Shown piece after piece: positions 1-7,451 of a DNA stretch of 42,239 nt (position 1 is its first letter; every line of letters starts with the position of its first letter). The DNA is from Verrucomicrobiales bacterium (lineage in GTDB: Bacteria; Verrucomicrobiota; Verrucomicrobiia; Limisphaerales; CANJXF01). The translations under genes and the position numbers were made by a program. The notes beneath the pieces are model-generated. The model was not told the origin of the DNA, did not search any database, and saw only the letters and a program-made list of their open reading frames with translations. The stretch spans positions 1 through 42,239 of the forward strand of contig CANJXF010000039.1 in NCBI GenBank assembly GCA_947478865.1, given 5' to 3'.

Positions 1-91
1 CTCGATCGAGTTTTTCCAGGAAATCATTGGTCAATGTCGAAGGCATCAAGCTGTCCAGAAGTCCCAGCTGTGGATTGGTCGTGGTTTGCAT
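1..91 (-). CDS. Partial 5' end of an unidentified gene, possibly a transposase
   Basis: Reading minus from an ATG at 91 there are 30 open codons to the window edge, beginning MQTTTNPQLGLLDSLMPS and ending FLEKLDR. A GAAAGAG purine-rich Shine-Dalgarno sequence abuts the ATG. The start region with a phrase like F-L-E-K-L-D-R resembles the N-terminus of IS5/IS1182-type transposases, but 30 residues are too few to identify a family. The body of the gene lies outside the window. I saw no terminal inverted repeat in the roughly 185 bases before the next gene. Confidence 0.45.
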   Translation of the reverse strand, partial: MQTTTNPQLGLLDSLMPSTLTNDFLEKLDR

Positions 92-277
92 CTCTTTCAG
101 ACTTCTATTCACGCGCTATATTCACGCCGAGTTTTTCAGAGGTCTCAATCTTTGTCTCGAAATGAGAAAGATAACCTTAAAAACCCTAAGATATAACGAT
201 AACTCGTGTCAACAATATCTCCAGCGGATCATGACCTCGATTGCCTTAGAACTAGGCTCAGAACTTGAGAAGTGTGC
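92..277. other. AT-rich intergenic stretch
   Basis: This stretch lies between the left-edge partial gene and the end of the M42 peptidase gene. It is noticeably AT-richer than its surroundings. A plus-strand open frame crosses it, but its translation has no recognisable domain and it extends into the left-edge gene, so I do not call it. It probably holds the promoter of the left-edge minus-strand gene. Confidence 0.4.
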
Positions 278-1348
278 TTAAACTGTAACTTTAAAGACTT
301 CACCCTTCTTGACGGAAAGCGCGAAGGAACTCATCAGCACTGGAATCTGTTTTAGGTCCTTCAGACTGACCAGTTCGACAGGAGAATGCATATACCGGTT
401 TGGCAGGCTGATTAATGCGCTCGGGATTCCACCCCGGGTCCAAAAGATAACGTCGGTATCGGTGCCACTGGTGGCCGACATGGCTTCGTGCTGAAGTTTG
501 ATCTTTTGTTTTGCAGCAACCGCTTCAAGGCGTTCCACCACCACAGGATGATTACAGCCACCGTGGGTTAAGGTTGGCCCGCAACCAATTTTCACGTCGC
601 CATGCTGCGCTTTGCTGACGGTCGGGTAATCCGTCGCATGGGTTACGTCAACCACCAGCGCCACGTCGGGCTTGAGCGAATAAGCGATTTGCCGGGCGCC
701 GAGCAATCCGACCTCCTCCATAATATTTGAGACCGCGCAAATCTCAGCGTTAAGCTTTCCCTTTCCTTCTTTCAAAAGCCGCAATGCTTCCGCCACTGAC
801 CAAGTGCCGATGCGATTATCAAACGCACGGGCAATCGCCAGGTCACCTCGCAACATTTCGAAATCGTGGTTGAGCGTGATTGGATTTCCAATTTGAACCA
901 ACTTCAGCGCTTCCGCTCGGCTGGCGACCCCAATGTCGATGAACAAATCCTCGATTTTTGGCGCTCTGGGTTCCTTTTCCGACTTCATCAGGTGAGGCGC
1001 CACATTTCCGACGACCCCTTTCACGGGACCTTTCTTCGTGTGAATGATGACCCGTTTTGCCTTGGTGATCGCGGGATCGACTCCGCCCAGTTTTCGAACG
1101 TAAATAAACCCTTCCTCGCTGACCCAATTGACCGCCATCGCAATCTCGTCGGCGTGCGCAGCCAACATGATCCGAGGCGAACCGCCTTTGTTCAAAACGG
1201 CAACGCAGTTTCCATACGAATCCGAAAAAGTCTCGTCCGCGTATTGTTTTACGTAATCCAACCAGACTCGTTGCCCCCGGGTTTCGTGTCCGGATGGACT
1301 GGGCGTGTTGACAAGAGTTTTTAGAAATTCCAATGAAGCTTCGCGCAT
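278..1348 (-). CDS. M42 family glutamyl aminopeptidase / endoglucanase-like protein
   Basis: 356 residues, the normal length for the M42 dinuclear metallo-aminopeptidases (YsdC/FrvX/TET type). These are cytosolic enzymes that trim N-terminal residues from peptides, often as large tetrahedral oligomers. Visible signatures are His65-x-Asp67 in AAHADE (first metal ligand), Asp177 in AFDNR (bridging Asp), the Glu211-Glu212 pair in MEEVGLLGA (catalytic base and ligand), Asp234 in VVDVTHATD, and a late ligand His in the YMHSPVE motif. All catalytic positions are present. The gene is divergent from proB, with about 90 bases between them. The exact peptide preference cannot be told from sequence. Confidence 0.93.
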   Translation of the reverse strand: MREASLEFLKTLVNTPSPSGHETRGQRVWLDYVKQYADETFSDSYGNCVAVLNKGGSPRIMLAAHADEIAMAVNWVSEEGFIYVRKLGGVDPAITKAKRVIIHTKKGPVKGVVGNVAPHLMKSEKEPRAPKIEDLFIDIGVASRAEALKLVQIGNPITLNHDFEMLRGDLAIARAFDNRIGTWSVAEALRLLKEGKGKLNAEICAVSNIMEEVGLLGARQIAYSLKPDVALVVDVTHATDYPTVSKAQHGDVKIGCGPTLTHGGCNHPVVVERLEAVAAKQKIKLQHEAMSATSGTDTDVIFWTRGGIPSALISLPNRYMHSPVELVSLKDLKQIPVLMSSFALSVKKGEVFKVTV

Positions 1349-1441
1349 GCCGATTGTAGGCGGAGGCGATACTCGATGCGCAACAGAAAAACAGCGGCTT
1401 GCCGGATATTGCTTCTCACCTATAGCCTAGCATCCGATTTT

Positions 1442-2518
1442 ATGTTTCGTGAGTCGCTAAAAAACGTCAGCCGCATCGTCATCAAGCTCGGGACCGGGGT
1501 TCTCACCGACAGCCAAAAGCAACCCGACCTGGCGCAGATGAAACAACTCGTCACCCAAGCCGCCGCCTTGCGCAAAGCTGGCAAGGAAATTGTCATCGTC
1601 ACCTCGGGGGCAGTTGGAGCCGGCATGGGCGTCTTGGGCCACACCAAACGCCCCGCCGAATTGGCGGAAATGCAGGCCTGCGCAGCGGTCGGCCAATCGC
1701 GCCTGATGGCCACCTACGAAAAGCTTTTTGCAGAATTTGAGCTCAACGTCGCGCAAGTTCTCCTCACCCACGACGACCTCCAACATCACGAACGCCATCT
1801 CAATGCGCGCAATACGCTGGTCACTTTGCTCGAACATGGCGTGGTCCCGATCATCAATGAAAATGACGCCATCTCGTTCACCGAATTGAAATTTGGCGAC
1901 AACGATAAACTCTCGGCACTCGTCGCCTGCTTATTGCCCGCCGATCTGCTCGTGATTCTAACAACCGTCGACGGCGTGATCGAAAACTTTGGAAAAGAGA
2001 ATCCGAAGACCATCAACGTCATCGAACAAATCGACGAGACTCTGGAAAAACTTGCCGGCGGAACGACCAGCGACACAGCCGTGGGCGGAATGGCTTCCAA
2101 AGTGCAGGCAGCAAAAATAGTGGCTCGGGCGGGAATTCCGCTCGTCATTGCCTCGGGCCAAAAAAAGGACGTGCTTGCCGGCATCCTGCAAGGCGACGAC
2201 GAAGGAACACTTTTCGTCCCCCAATCCCTCAAGCTGCCCGGAAGAAAACGTTGGATCGCATTCTTTCATTCTCCGCGCGGAACTTTGTATGTGGATGATG
2301 GTTGCAAGGAGGCATTGCGCGAGCGCGGCACCAGCCTGCTTCCACCCGGCGTCACCAAGTGCGAAGGACATTTCGCGGCGGGCGAAGTCGTGCGCGTCTG
2401 CGACGCAAATGGAACTGAGTTTGCGCGAGGCATCTCGTATTTCAATTCCGATGCGCTCAAAACTCACGACCTCCCGCGGACCGAAGTGATTCACCGCGAT
2501 AATCTGGTGATTTTGTGA
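1442..2518 (+). CDS. proB: Glutamate 5-kinase
   Basis: Phosphorylates L-glutamate to gamma-glutamyl phosphate, the first step of proline synthesis. The amino-acid kinase domain comes first: IVIKLGTGVL phosphate-binding start, VTSGAVGAGMG, NENDAIS and GDNDKLSA substrate loops, TTVDGV, and the GGMASKVQAA nucleotide site. A C-terminal PUA domain (from about residue 260, with YVDDGCKEAL and GEVVRV) is kept, as in E. coli ProB. I start at the ATG at 1442 because family members begin with this MxxxSLKNxxRIVIKLG pattern. An in-frame ATG at 1376 has a GGAGG nine bases upstream but would add 22 unrelated residues. No proA lies next to it here. Confidence 0.94.
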   Translation: MFRESLKNVSRIVIKLGTGVLTDSQKQPDLAQMKQLVTQAAALRKAGKEIVIVTSGAVGAGMGVLGHTKRPAELAEMQACAAVGQSRLMATYEKLFAEFELNVAQVLLTHDDLQHHERHLNARNTLVTLLEHGVVPIINENDAISFTELKFGDNDKLSALVACLLPADLLVILTTVDGVIENFGKENPKTINVIEQIDETLEKLAGGTTSDTAVGGMASKVQAAKIVARAGIPLVIASGQKKDVLAGILQGDDEGTLFVPQSLKLPGRKRWIAFFHSPRGTLYVDDGCKEALRERGTSLLPPGVTKCEGHFAAGEVVRVCDANGTEFARGISYFNSDALKTHDLPRTEVIHRDNLVIL

Positions 2519-2542
2519 GCGAAAACTTTCTTACTCTCACTC

Positions 2543-2605
2543 CTAATCTTAATCTCCGGGAAAGATTCAGATTCAGATTCAGATTAAGATTACGATTAGG
2601 ATTAA
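2543..2605 (+). repeat. GATTNN hexamer tandem repeat with inverted counterpart
   Basis: Seven consecutive 6-bp units of the form GATTNN occupy 2564-2605 (three GATTCA, then GATTAA, GATTAC, GATTAG, GATTAA). A CTAATCTTAATC segment at 2543-2554 is the reverse complement of two units, so the transcript could fold into alternative hairpins. It fills the gap between proB and mazG, ending seven bases before the mazG ATG. Confidence 0.85.
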
Positions 2606-2612
2606 GAACGGA

Positions 2613-3269
2613 ATGAAAAAATCACCCGCCATCAACGATCTCCTCGCCGTCATGGCGAAACTCCGTTCGCCCAAAGGTTGTCCGTGGGACCGCGAGCAGA
2701 ATCACATGACGCTGCGCTTTCACGCCGTCGAAGAAGTTTATGAACTGATCGACGCCATCGAGGCCGACGACGACCACGAACTCGCGGAAGAACTCGGCGA
2801 CCTGTTGTTGCAAGTCGTCTTTCATTGCCAGCTCGGCCAGGAACGCGGCGCATTCGATTTTGAAAAAGTGGCGCGTCACATCACTGATAAATTGATTCGC
2901 CGTCATCCGCACGTCTTTGGCGAAATGAAAGTCAAGAATGTCGATGAAGTCTGGGCGAACTGGGAGAAAATCAAACGCGCGGAAAAGCACGGAACGAAAC
3001 ACGAACGCGCCTCCGCCCTCGATGGAATTCCCAAGCATCTCCCTGCCCTTCTCCGCGCCGAGAAGCTCGTCAAGAAAGCGCGCAAAGCGCATTTGATTTC
3101 CAAGGCGGCGAAAAACGGCACAACAAAAAGCGCGCTGGCAAAGCAGCTTTTTAAATTGGCTGAATGTGCGCAAAGCAAAGGTTGGAATGCCGAGGAACTT
3201 TTGCGCGCCGAAGTTAAAAAGCGCGAACGCAAATTTCGGCAAATGGAAACCCGGAGCGCCGGTTTCTAA
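2613..3269 (+). CDS. mazG: MazG nucleoside triphosphate pyrophosphohydrolase
   Basis: Hydrolyses (d)NTPs to monophosphate and pyrophosphate, a housekeeping nucleotide-pool role. The N-terminal MazG helical domain is complete: LRSPKGCPWDREQ, then the metal-binding EEVYEL and EELGDLLLQ motifs, RHPHVFG and the VWANWEKIK tail. At 218 residues it is shorter than the usual two-domain form of about 260. The C-terminal copy keeps its last helix (EELLRAEVKKRERKFRQME) but lacks the EExxE...ExxD metal motif. The final residues and stop codon are encoded by the left arm of an inverted repeat (3253-3318), so the natural end may have been replaced by that element. Confidence 0.9.
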   Translation: MKKSPAINDLLAVMAKLRSPKGCPWDREQNHMTLRFHAVEEVYELIDAIEADDDHELAEELGDLLLQVVFHCQLGQERGAFDFEKVARHITDKLIRRHPHVFGEMKVKNVDEVWANWEKIKRAEKHGTKHERASALDGIPKHLPALLRAEKLVKKARKAHLISKAAKNGTTKSALAKQLFKLAECAQSKGWNAEELLRAEVKKRERKFRQMETRSAGF

Positions 3270-3318
3270 ACCGGCTTTTGATTCCCAACGCACAAAGCCG
3301 GTTGCAAACCGGCGCTCC
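3253..3318. repeat. REP-like nested inverted repeat overlapping the mazG stop
   Basis: Left arm 3253-3278 and right arm 3294-3318 are reverse complements over about 25 bases, differing only around the centre of each arm (TTTCTAAA against TTGCAAA). Each arm is itself nearly palindromic around GCCGGTTT..AAACCGGC, giving a hairpin-of-hairpins as in bacterial REP/BIME elements. The TAA that ends mazG (3267-3269) lies inside the left arm. It could also act as a transcription barrier before the aminopeptidase gene. Confidence 0.85.
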
Positions 3319-3408
3319 ATCGAAAGATTATCTTCGCTTCCTGCACGCGATGTTTTCTGCTGTGGCAAAATTCAACAATTCCATTTAGTTTCAAGAGCAA
3401 CAAAATAT

Positions 3409-4521
3409 ATGACTGACCCGCGTTACACAAAATTGGCGAAGCTTCTCATCGAATATTCCACCGCATTGAAAAAGGGCGAAAATGTTCTGCTCGATATGAT
3501 TGATGTGCCCGACGAGTTCTCGGTTGAGTTGATGCGCGCCGCAAGGAAAGTCGGCGCAACGCCAATCGTTGAAGTGCGGCACACCCGCGTTTCTCGCGAA
3601 GTGGTTCGCGAGACGAACGAAAAACATGCGGCGCTGGTTCGCGATGTGGAAATGTTTCGCATGAAACGGATGCAGGCTTACATCGCCATTCGTGGCAGCG
3701 CGAACGTGAGCGAAAACTCCGACGTGAACAGCGATTTGATGGCGATGTATTCCAAAACCATGCGGCCGGTTTTGAATTATCGCGTCAACAAAACGCGCTG
3801 GTGCGTCTTGCGCTGGCCGACGCCGAGCATGGCGCAGGCGGCAGGCATGAGCACGGAAGCCTTTGAAAATTTGTATTTCGACGTTTGCACGATGGATTAC
3901 AAAAAGATGGCGAAAGCGATGGTTCCGTTGCAAAAGCGGATGCGCAAAGCGAATGATGTCCGGCTCGTTTCTCCCGGCACGGATTTGACCTTCAGCAAAA
4001 AAGGAATCGATGCCATCTTGTGCGAGGGAATTCGTAACATTCCCGATGGCGAAGTCTTCTCCTGCCCGGTGAAAAATTCGGTGAACGGCGTGATCCAATT
4101 CAACACGCCGACGATTTATTCCGGCACGAAGTTTGAAAACGTGCACCTCGAATTCAAAGCCGGCAAAATCATCAACGCCACTTCCAACAACACGAAACGT
4201 CTGAACGAAATTTTGGATACTGATCCCGGCGCACGTTACATCGGAGAGTTTTCGCTCGGCTTCAATCCCTACATCCAGAATCCAATGTGCGACATTTTGT
4301 TTGATGAAAAAATTGCCGGCTCGCTGCATTTCACGCCCGGCCAGGCCTACGAAGTCGCCGACAATGGAAACCGATCCGCCGTGCATTGGGACATGGTTTT
4401 GATTCAGCGCAAAGAATGGGGCGGCGGCGAAGTCTGGTTCGATGGCGAGCTGATTCGCAAAGATGGAAAATTCTTGCCGAAAGATTTGCAGCCCCTAAAT
4501 CCGGAGAATTTGAAGTCCTGA
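3409..4521 (+). CDS. M29 family (AmpS/PepS-type) aminopeptidase
   Basis: 370 residues from the ATG at 3409, matching the usual length of the M29 leucyl aminopeptidases (aminopeptidase T/S/PepS), cytosolic dimetal exopeptidases of broad specificity. The open frame continues upstream to 3166 but only through the inverted repeat and other-frame mazG sequence, so the internal start MTDPRYTKLAKLLIEYS is chosen. Visible M29 signatures are EGIRNIPDGEV (Glu ligand), GEFSLGFNPYIQNPM, the SLHFTPG histidine and SAVHWDMV with its catalytic His and Asp. No signal peptide is present. The gene converges on the LysR gene. Confidence 0.9.
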   Translation: MTDPRYTKLAKLLIEYSTALKKGENVLLDMIDVPDEFSVELMRAARKVGATPIVEVRHTRVSREVVRETNEKHAALVRDVEMFRMKRMQAYIAIRGSANVSENSDVNSDLMAMYSKTMRPVLNYRVNKTRWCVLRWPTPSMAQAAGMSTEAFENLYFDVCTMDYKKMAKAMVPLQKRMRKANDVRLVSPGTDLTFSKKGIDAILCEGIRNIPDGEVFSCPVKNSVNGVIQFNTPTIYSGTKFENVHLEFKAGKIINATSNNTKRLNEILDTDPGARYIGEFSLGFNPYIQNPMCDILFDEKIAGSLHFTPGQAYEVADNGNRSAVHWDMVLIQRKEWGGGEVWFDGELIRKDGKFLPKDLQPLNPENLKS

Positions 4522-4528
4522 TTTTATT

Positions 4529-4586
4529 GCGGCGGCGCGTGACCGCCGCACTTTTCTGCCATCTACCGGCGGTCACAGACCTCCGC
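4529..4586. repeat. Second REP-like inverted pair
   Basis: Two GC-rich arms, 4529-4550 and 4565-4586, match as reverse complements at roughly three quarters of positions (shared core GTGACCGCCG / CGGCGGTCAC). The left arm is itself a hairpin (GCGGCGG...CCGCCGC). The element sits in the short space between the convergent M29 peptidase and LysR genes, a classic place for REP elements, and may act as a bidirectional terminator. Its sequence differs from the 3253-3318 element. Confidence 0.7.
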
Positions 4587-4594
4587 AACCAACA

Positions 4595-5470
4595 TCATCC
4601 CTTGAGGATGCTCAGGAACTGTTTCATGGCAGGCGAGAGAACTTTGTTCTTTTTGTAAATCGCGGCCAGCGGGCGAAATAGGTCCAGCCCTTCGATTTTC
4701 AATTCGGACAAGGTCTGTTTCGCAACTTCCTGCGTGATTGTTCCCTGCGGAACGATCGAAATTCCAGCCTCGATTTCCACCGCGCGTTTGACGGTTTCGA
4801 TGTTGTCGAATTCCATCACGGTCTGCACTTCGACGTTATTTTCCTTAAGAATTTTATCGATCGCTTTGCGCGTCGGAATGTCGGGTTCGAATCCAATAAA
4901 TTTCTGTCCGCTGAGCTGCGCAAGCTTCACCGTTTTGTTTTTCGCGAGCGGATGGTTGGGATGACAGATCATGACCAGGGCATCTTTGCGCAACGGGATT
5001 AATTCCAATTTCGCATCCTTGGCCGGGTAGGCCACGAGCCCGAGATCGACGACGTTGCCGAGCACATCTTCATAAACCTGGTTGGCCCGGCGATATTCCA
5101 CGTGAACGTTGACCGTGGGATAGCTTCGGAGAAATTTTTTCAAATACGGCGGAAGATCGTGCAAACCGATGCTGTAAATCGTGGCGACCCGAATGGTTCC
5201 AGAGATGATGTCTTTAATTTCCTGCAAACGATTGTGCAGCGAATCGTAGGTTTGAATGATCTGCTTGCTATATTCGTAAAGCACCTGGCCTTCGCGCGTG
5301 AGGCGAAACTTCTTCTTGCTGCGCTCGATCAGCAGGGATTTAAAAGTCTTTTCCAGTGAACTGATCTGCTGGCTGACAGCGGATTGGGTGACCTCGTTGA
5401 TTTGCGCGGCCTTGGTGAAACTCTCGGTCTCGGTCAGATCACAGAACACTTTCAGACTTTCGATTTGCAT
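4595..5470 (-). CDS. LysR family transcriptional regulator
   Basis: 291 residues, typical of LysR regulators. The N-terminal winged helix-turn-helix (about residues 3-62) has the family pattern FCDLTETESFTKAAQ...TQSAVSQQISSLE. A periplasmic-binding-like effector domain follows (about 90-290: GTIRVATIYSIGLHDLPPYL, VDLGLVAYP, EIEAGISIVPQGTI). LysR proteins are DNA-binding tetramers that usually respond to a small metabolite. It lies 37 bases after the kinase-like gene on the same strand, so it may be the last gene of the PNP-cdd-kinase run, unlike the common divergent arrangement with a target gene. The effector is unknown. Confidence 0.92.
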   Translation of the reverse strand: MQIESLKVFCDLTETESFTKAAQINEVTQSAVSQQISSLEKTFKSLLIERSKKKFRLTREGQVLYEYSKQIIQTYDSLHNRLQEIKDIISGTIRVATIYSIGLHDLPPYLKKFLRSYPTVNVHVEYRRANQVYEDVLGNVVDLGLVAYPAKDAKLELIPLRKDALVMICHPNHPLAKNKTVKLAQLSGQKFIGFEPDIPTRKAIDKILKENNVEVQTVMEFDNIETVKRAVEIEAGISIVPQGTITQEVAKQTLSELKIEGLDLFRPLAAIYKKNKVLSPAMKQFLSILKG

Positions 5471-5507
5471 AAGACAAATTCAAAACAGAAAGGGCGGGCG
5501 CGTCAAC

Positions 5508-6983
5508 TTACGAAACAGAGCTCAACATATCTTTGACCTTGCGCAAAAGGTCCTGGCTCGTGAAAGGCTTTTCCAGGTAAGCATCATTTTCTTCGGCGTT
5601 GCCAGCGCGGATGTATCCGCTGCAGCAAATCACCTTCATAGCGGGCGAGTTCCGACGGATCTTCTCGATCAATTCACGTCCACCCATGTTCGGCATGATC
5701 AGATCCGTGATCACAAGATCAACAGGACTTTGTGTTGCCATCAACAACTCAAGCGCTTTTTTTCCGCTGTGCGCTGTTAAAACCTTGTAGCCATAAGATG
5801 ACAAGACTTTCTCGCCCATTGTTAAAACCAGCTCCTCGTCATCAACGATCAGAATAGTTTGTGTTCCGCTCAGATCGGCGTGATCCACTGAAATGTCTTT
5901 CACCAACTTCTGGTTGGCTGGCAGATAAACCCGCACCGAAGCCCCCTCGCCCACCTGGCTGGAAACCGCCACTCCACCCCCGTGATTGGTGATAATTCCA
6001 TAAACCCAAGCCAAGCCGAGACCGCGATGGCGTGTTGTATTTTTTGTGGTGAAAAATGGCTCGAAAATTCGCGGCAAAACCTCGGCGTCAATTCCAGAAC
6101 CGGTATCCACAATTTCAAGGCAGACATAAGTTCCGGCAGCCAGCCTAGCCATCCGATCCTGGGTCGGTTCGGAGAGTTCCAGATTGCGGGTTTTCACACA
6201 AATTTTCCCATCTGCGCCCATCGCCTCCACGGCGTTCTCTAAAATTTTTGTGAGGGCCTGTTGGATTTTTGTTTCATCGAAGACGGCGGAGAAAAGCTTT
6301 CGCTCCAATTGCAGCGACCAGTCTAGCGCGGCTCGTTCTGGAGTGCGAAACGCTTCGACCGTCCGTTGCACGATGGCATTTAAGTTCCCGGCAATCTGTG
6401 CCCGAGGTTCCTTTTCCTGGCGGCTGAACGCAGCCAGATCGTCGGCGATTTCCGCGACCTTTATCGCCGCTTTCTCGACTTCCAGCAGCGAACCACGCCA
6501 TGGATTTTTCGCTTCCATTTCCGATAACACCAGCGAGGTGTGACCGAGAATTCCCGTGAGGGCATTATTCACGTCCAATGCAACGGATCTGGTTAACTGC
6601 AAGGCGCAATCGAGCTTTTGCTTTTGTGCTATGCTGGCATCGCTGGCCCTCGTCTCGCGAAACAGCTGAAGCACAAAATACTTCTGATCTTCCCGTTGCA
6701 ACGCCGAAATGTAGGTTGTGAAGGGCGTAATCGCTCCCCCTTTGACGACAAATTTTATCGGCAGCGGCCCGCATAAAGTTAAGTCGATCCGGCCCAGAAA
6801 TTGTTCCGCAGAAGAGCCGTTTCCCGCGCCCCATATTGCCGAAAGCTGCGAACTTTCTCCTTCGATAATCGAACCAAAAACACCGATCGACGCCTGATTT
6901 GCTCGGCGAATCGTTCCGCCCAATTCCAAAAGCAAGGCAGGCCAACTTGCGTGTTCGAGCAAAAATGAAAGATCTGACTTCAT
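5508..6983 (-). CDS. Hybrid histidine kinase-like protein lacking the phosphoacceptor His
   Basis: 491 residues with no membrane segment, so cytosolic. Order: PAS-like segment (about 10-110), HisKA-like dimerisation helices (about 120-190), HATPase_c (about 230-355), and C-terminal receiver (about 375-490). The ATPase has its N box (ILENAVEAM), G1 (DTGSGID), F box (FEPFFTT) and G2 (RGLGLAWVYG). The receiver keeps Asp427 (VITDLIMP) and Lys472. The H box reads VALDVNNALTGILGH where relatives have AHDFNN: residue 136 is Leu, codon TTG at 6578-6576. Autophosphorylation by the usual route therefore looks impossible. It may be a pseudokinase, a phosphatase for its receiver, or a partner in a heterodimer. 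It sits between cdd and the LysR gene on the same strand. Confidence 0.88.
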   Translation of the reverse strand: MKSDLSFLLEHASWPALLLELGGTIRRANQASIGVFGSIIEGESSQLSAIWGAGNGSSAEQFLGRIDLTLCGPLPIKFVVKGGAITPFTTYISALQREDQKYFVLQLFRETRASDASIAQKQKLDCALQLTRSVALDVNNALTGILGHTSLVLSEMEAKNPWRGSLLEVEKAAIKVAEIADDLAAFSRQEKEPRAQIAGNLNAIVQRTVEAFRTPERAALDWSLQLERKLFSAVFDETKIQQALTKILENAVEAMGADGKICVKTRNLELSEPTQDRMARLAAGTYVCLEIVDTGSGIDAEVLPRIFEPFFTTKNTTRHRGLGLAWVYGIITNHGGGVAVSSQVGEGASVRVYLPANQKLVKDISVDHADLSGTQTILIVDDEELVLTMGEKVLSSYGYKVLTAHSGKKALELLMATQSPVDLVITDLIMPNMGGRELIEKIRRNSPAMKVICCSGYIRAGNAEENDAYLEKPFTSQDLLRKVKDMLSSVS

Positions 6984-7037
6984 GTCTCTATTAAATAAAC
7001 TCCTAGGATACCTGAGGACGACCCGACCTCAACAAAC

Positions 7038-7451
7038 TTAAACAACTGCGGGCCGAAAATCCAAAAACGCGCCAGGCAACAACTCCTTGACGGAAAACTC
7101 TTTGACCTGCTTAGGCTTCGCGCTGTCACACACATAAACCATGGCGTCTGGCGCGTATTCCGAAAGCAACTGACGGCACGCGCCGCAAGGCATCCCGCCG
7201 CCGTCGATTCGCGCCACGACGGCAATCGCGGAAAACCTTTTCTCCCCATCGGTCAACGCCTTGAACAAGGCGATCCGCTCGGCGCAACAAGTCAAACCGT
7301 AACTCGCGCTTTCCACATTGGCTCCAGAAATAATTTTTCCGTTCTCGGTTATCAACGCTGCGCCCACTCTGAATTTCGAATACGGCGCACAAGCCATTTT
7401 CTGAGCCTTCACCGCGGCGGTAATTAACTTTTCTTTGTTAACTTTTCGCAT
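7038..7451 (-). CDS. cdd: Cytidine deaminase
   Basis: 137 residues, the small homotetrameric type. Deaminates cytidine and deoxycytidine to uridine forms in pyrimidine salvage. Zinc ligands are all cysteines: Cys56 in CCAE with catalytic Glu58, and Cys89 and Cys92 in PCGACRQ. APYSKFRVGAAL at the N-terminus is the usual nucleoside-binding start. The ATG lies inside the end of the purine nucleoside phosphorylase gene (14-base overlap in another frame), pointing to translational coupling and a shared nucleoside-salvage transcript. Confidence 0.95.
   Translation of the reverse strand: MRKVNKEKLITAAVKAQKMACAPYSKFRVGAALITENGKIISGANVESASYGLTCCAERIALFKALTDGEKRFSAIAVVARIDGGGMPCGACRQLLSEYAPDAMVYVCDSAKPKQVKEFSVKELLPGAFLDFRPAVV

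Noticed and set aside
866-1324. 152-codon plus-strand open frame
   Set aside because: It is antisense to the M42 peptidase gene, which has all its catalytic motifs, and its translation has no domain.
1376-1441. Longer N-terminus for glutamate 5-kinase from the ATG at 1376
   Set aside because: There is a good GGAGG ahead of it, but the 22 extra residues are not part of the family, while the ATG at 1442 gives the standard start.
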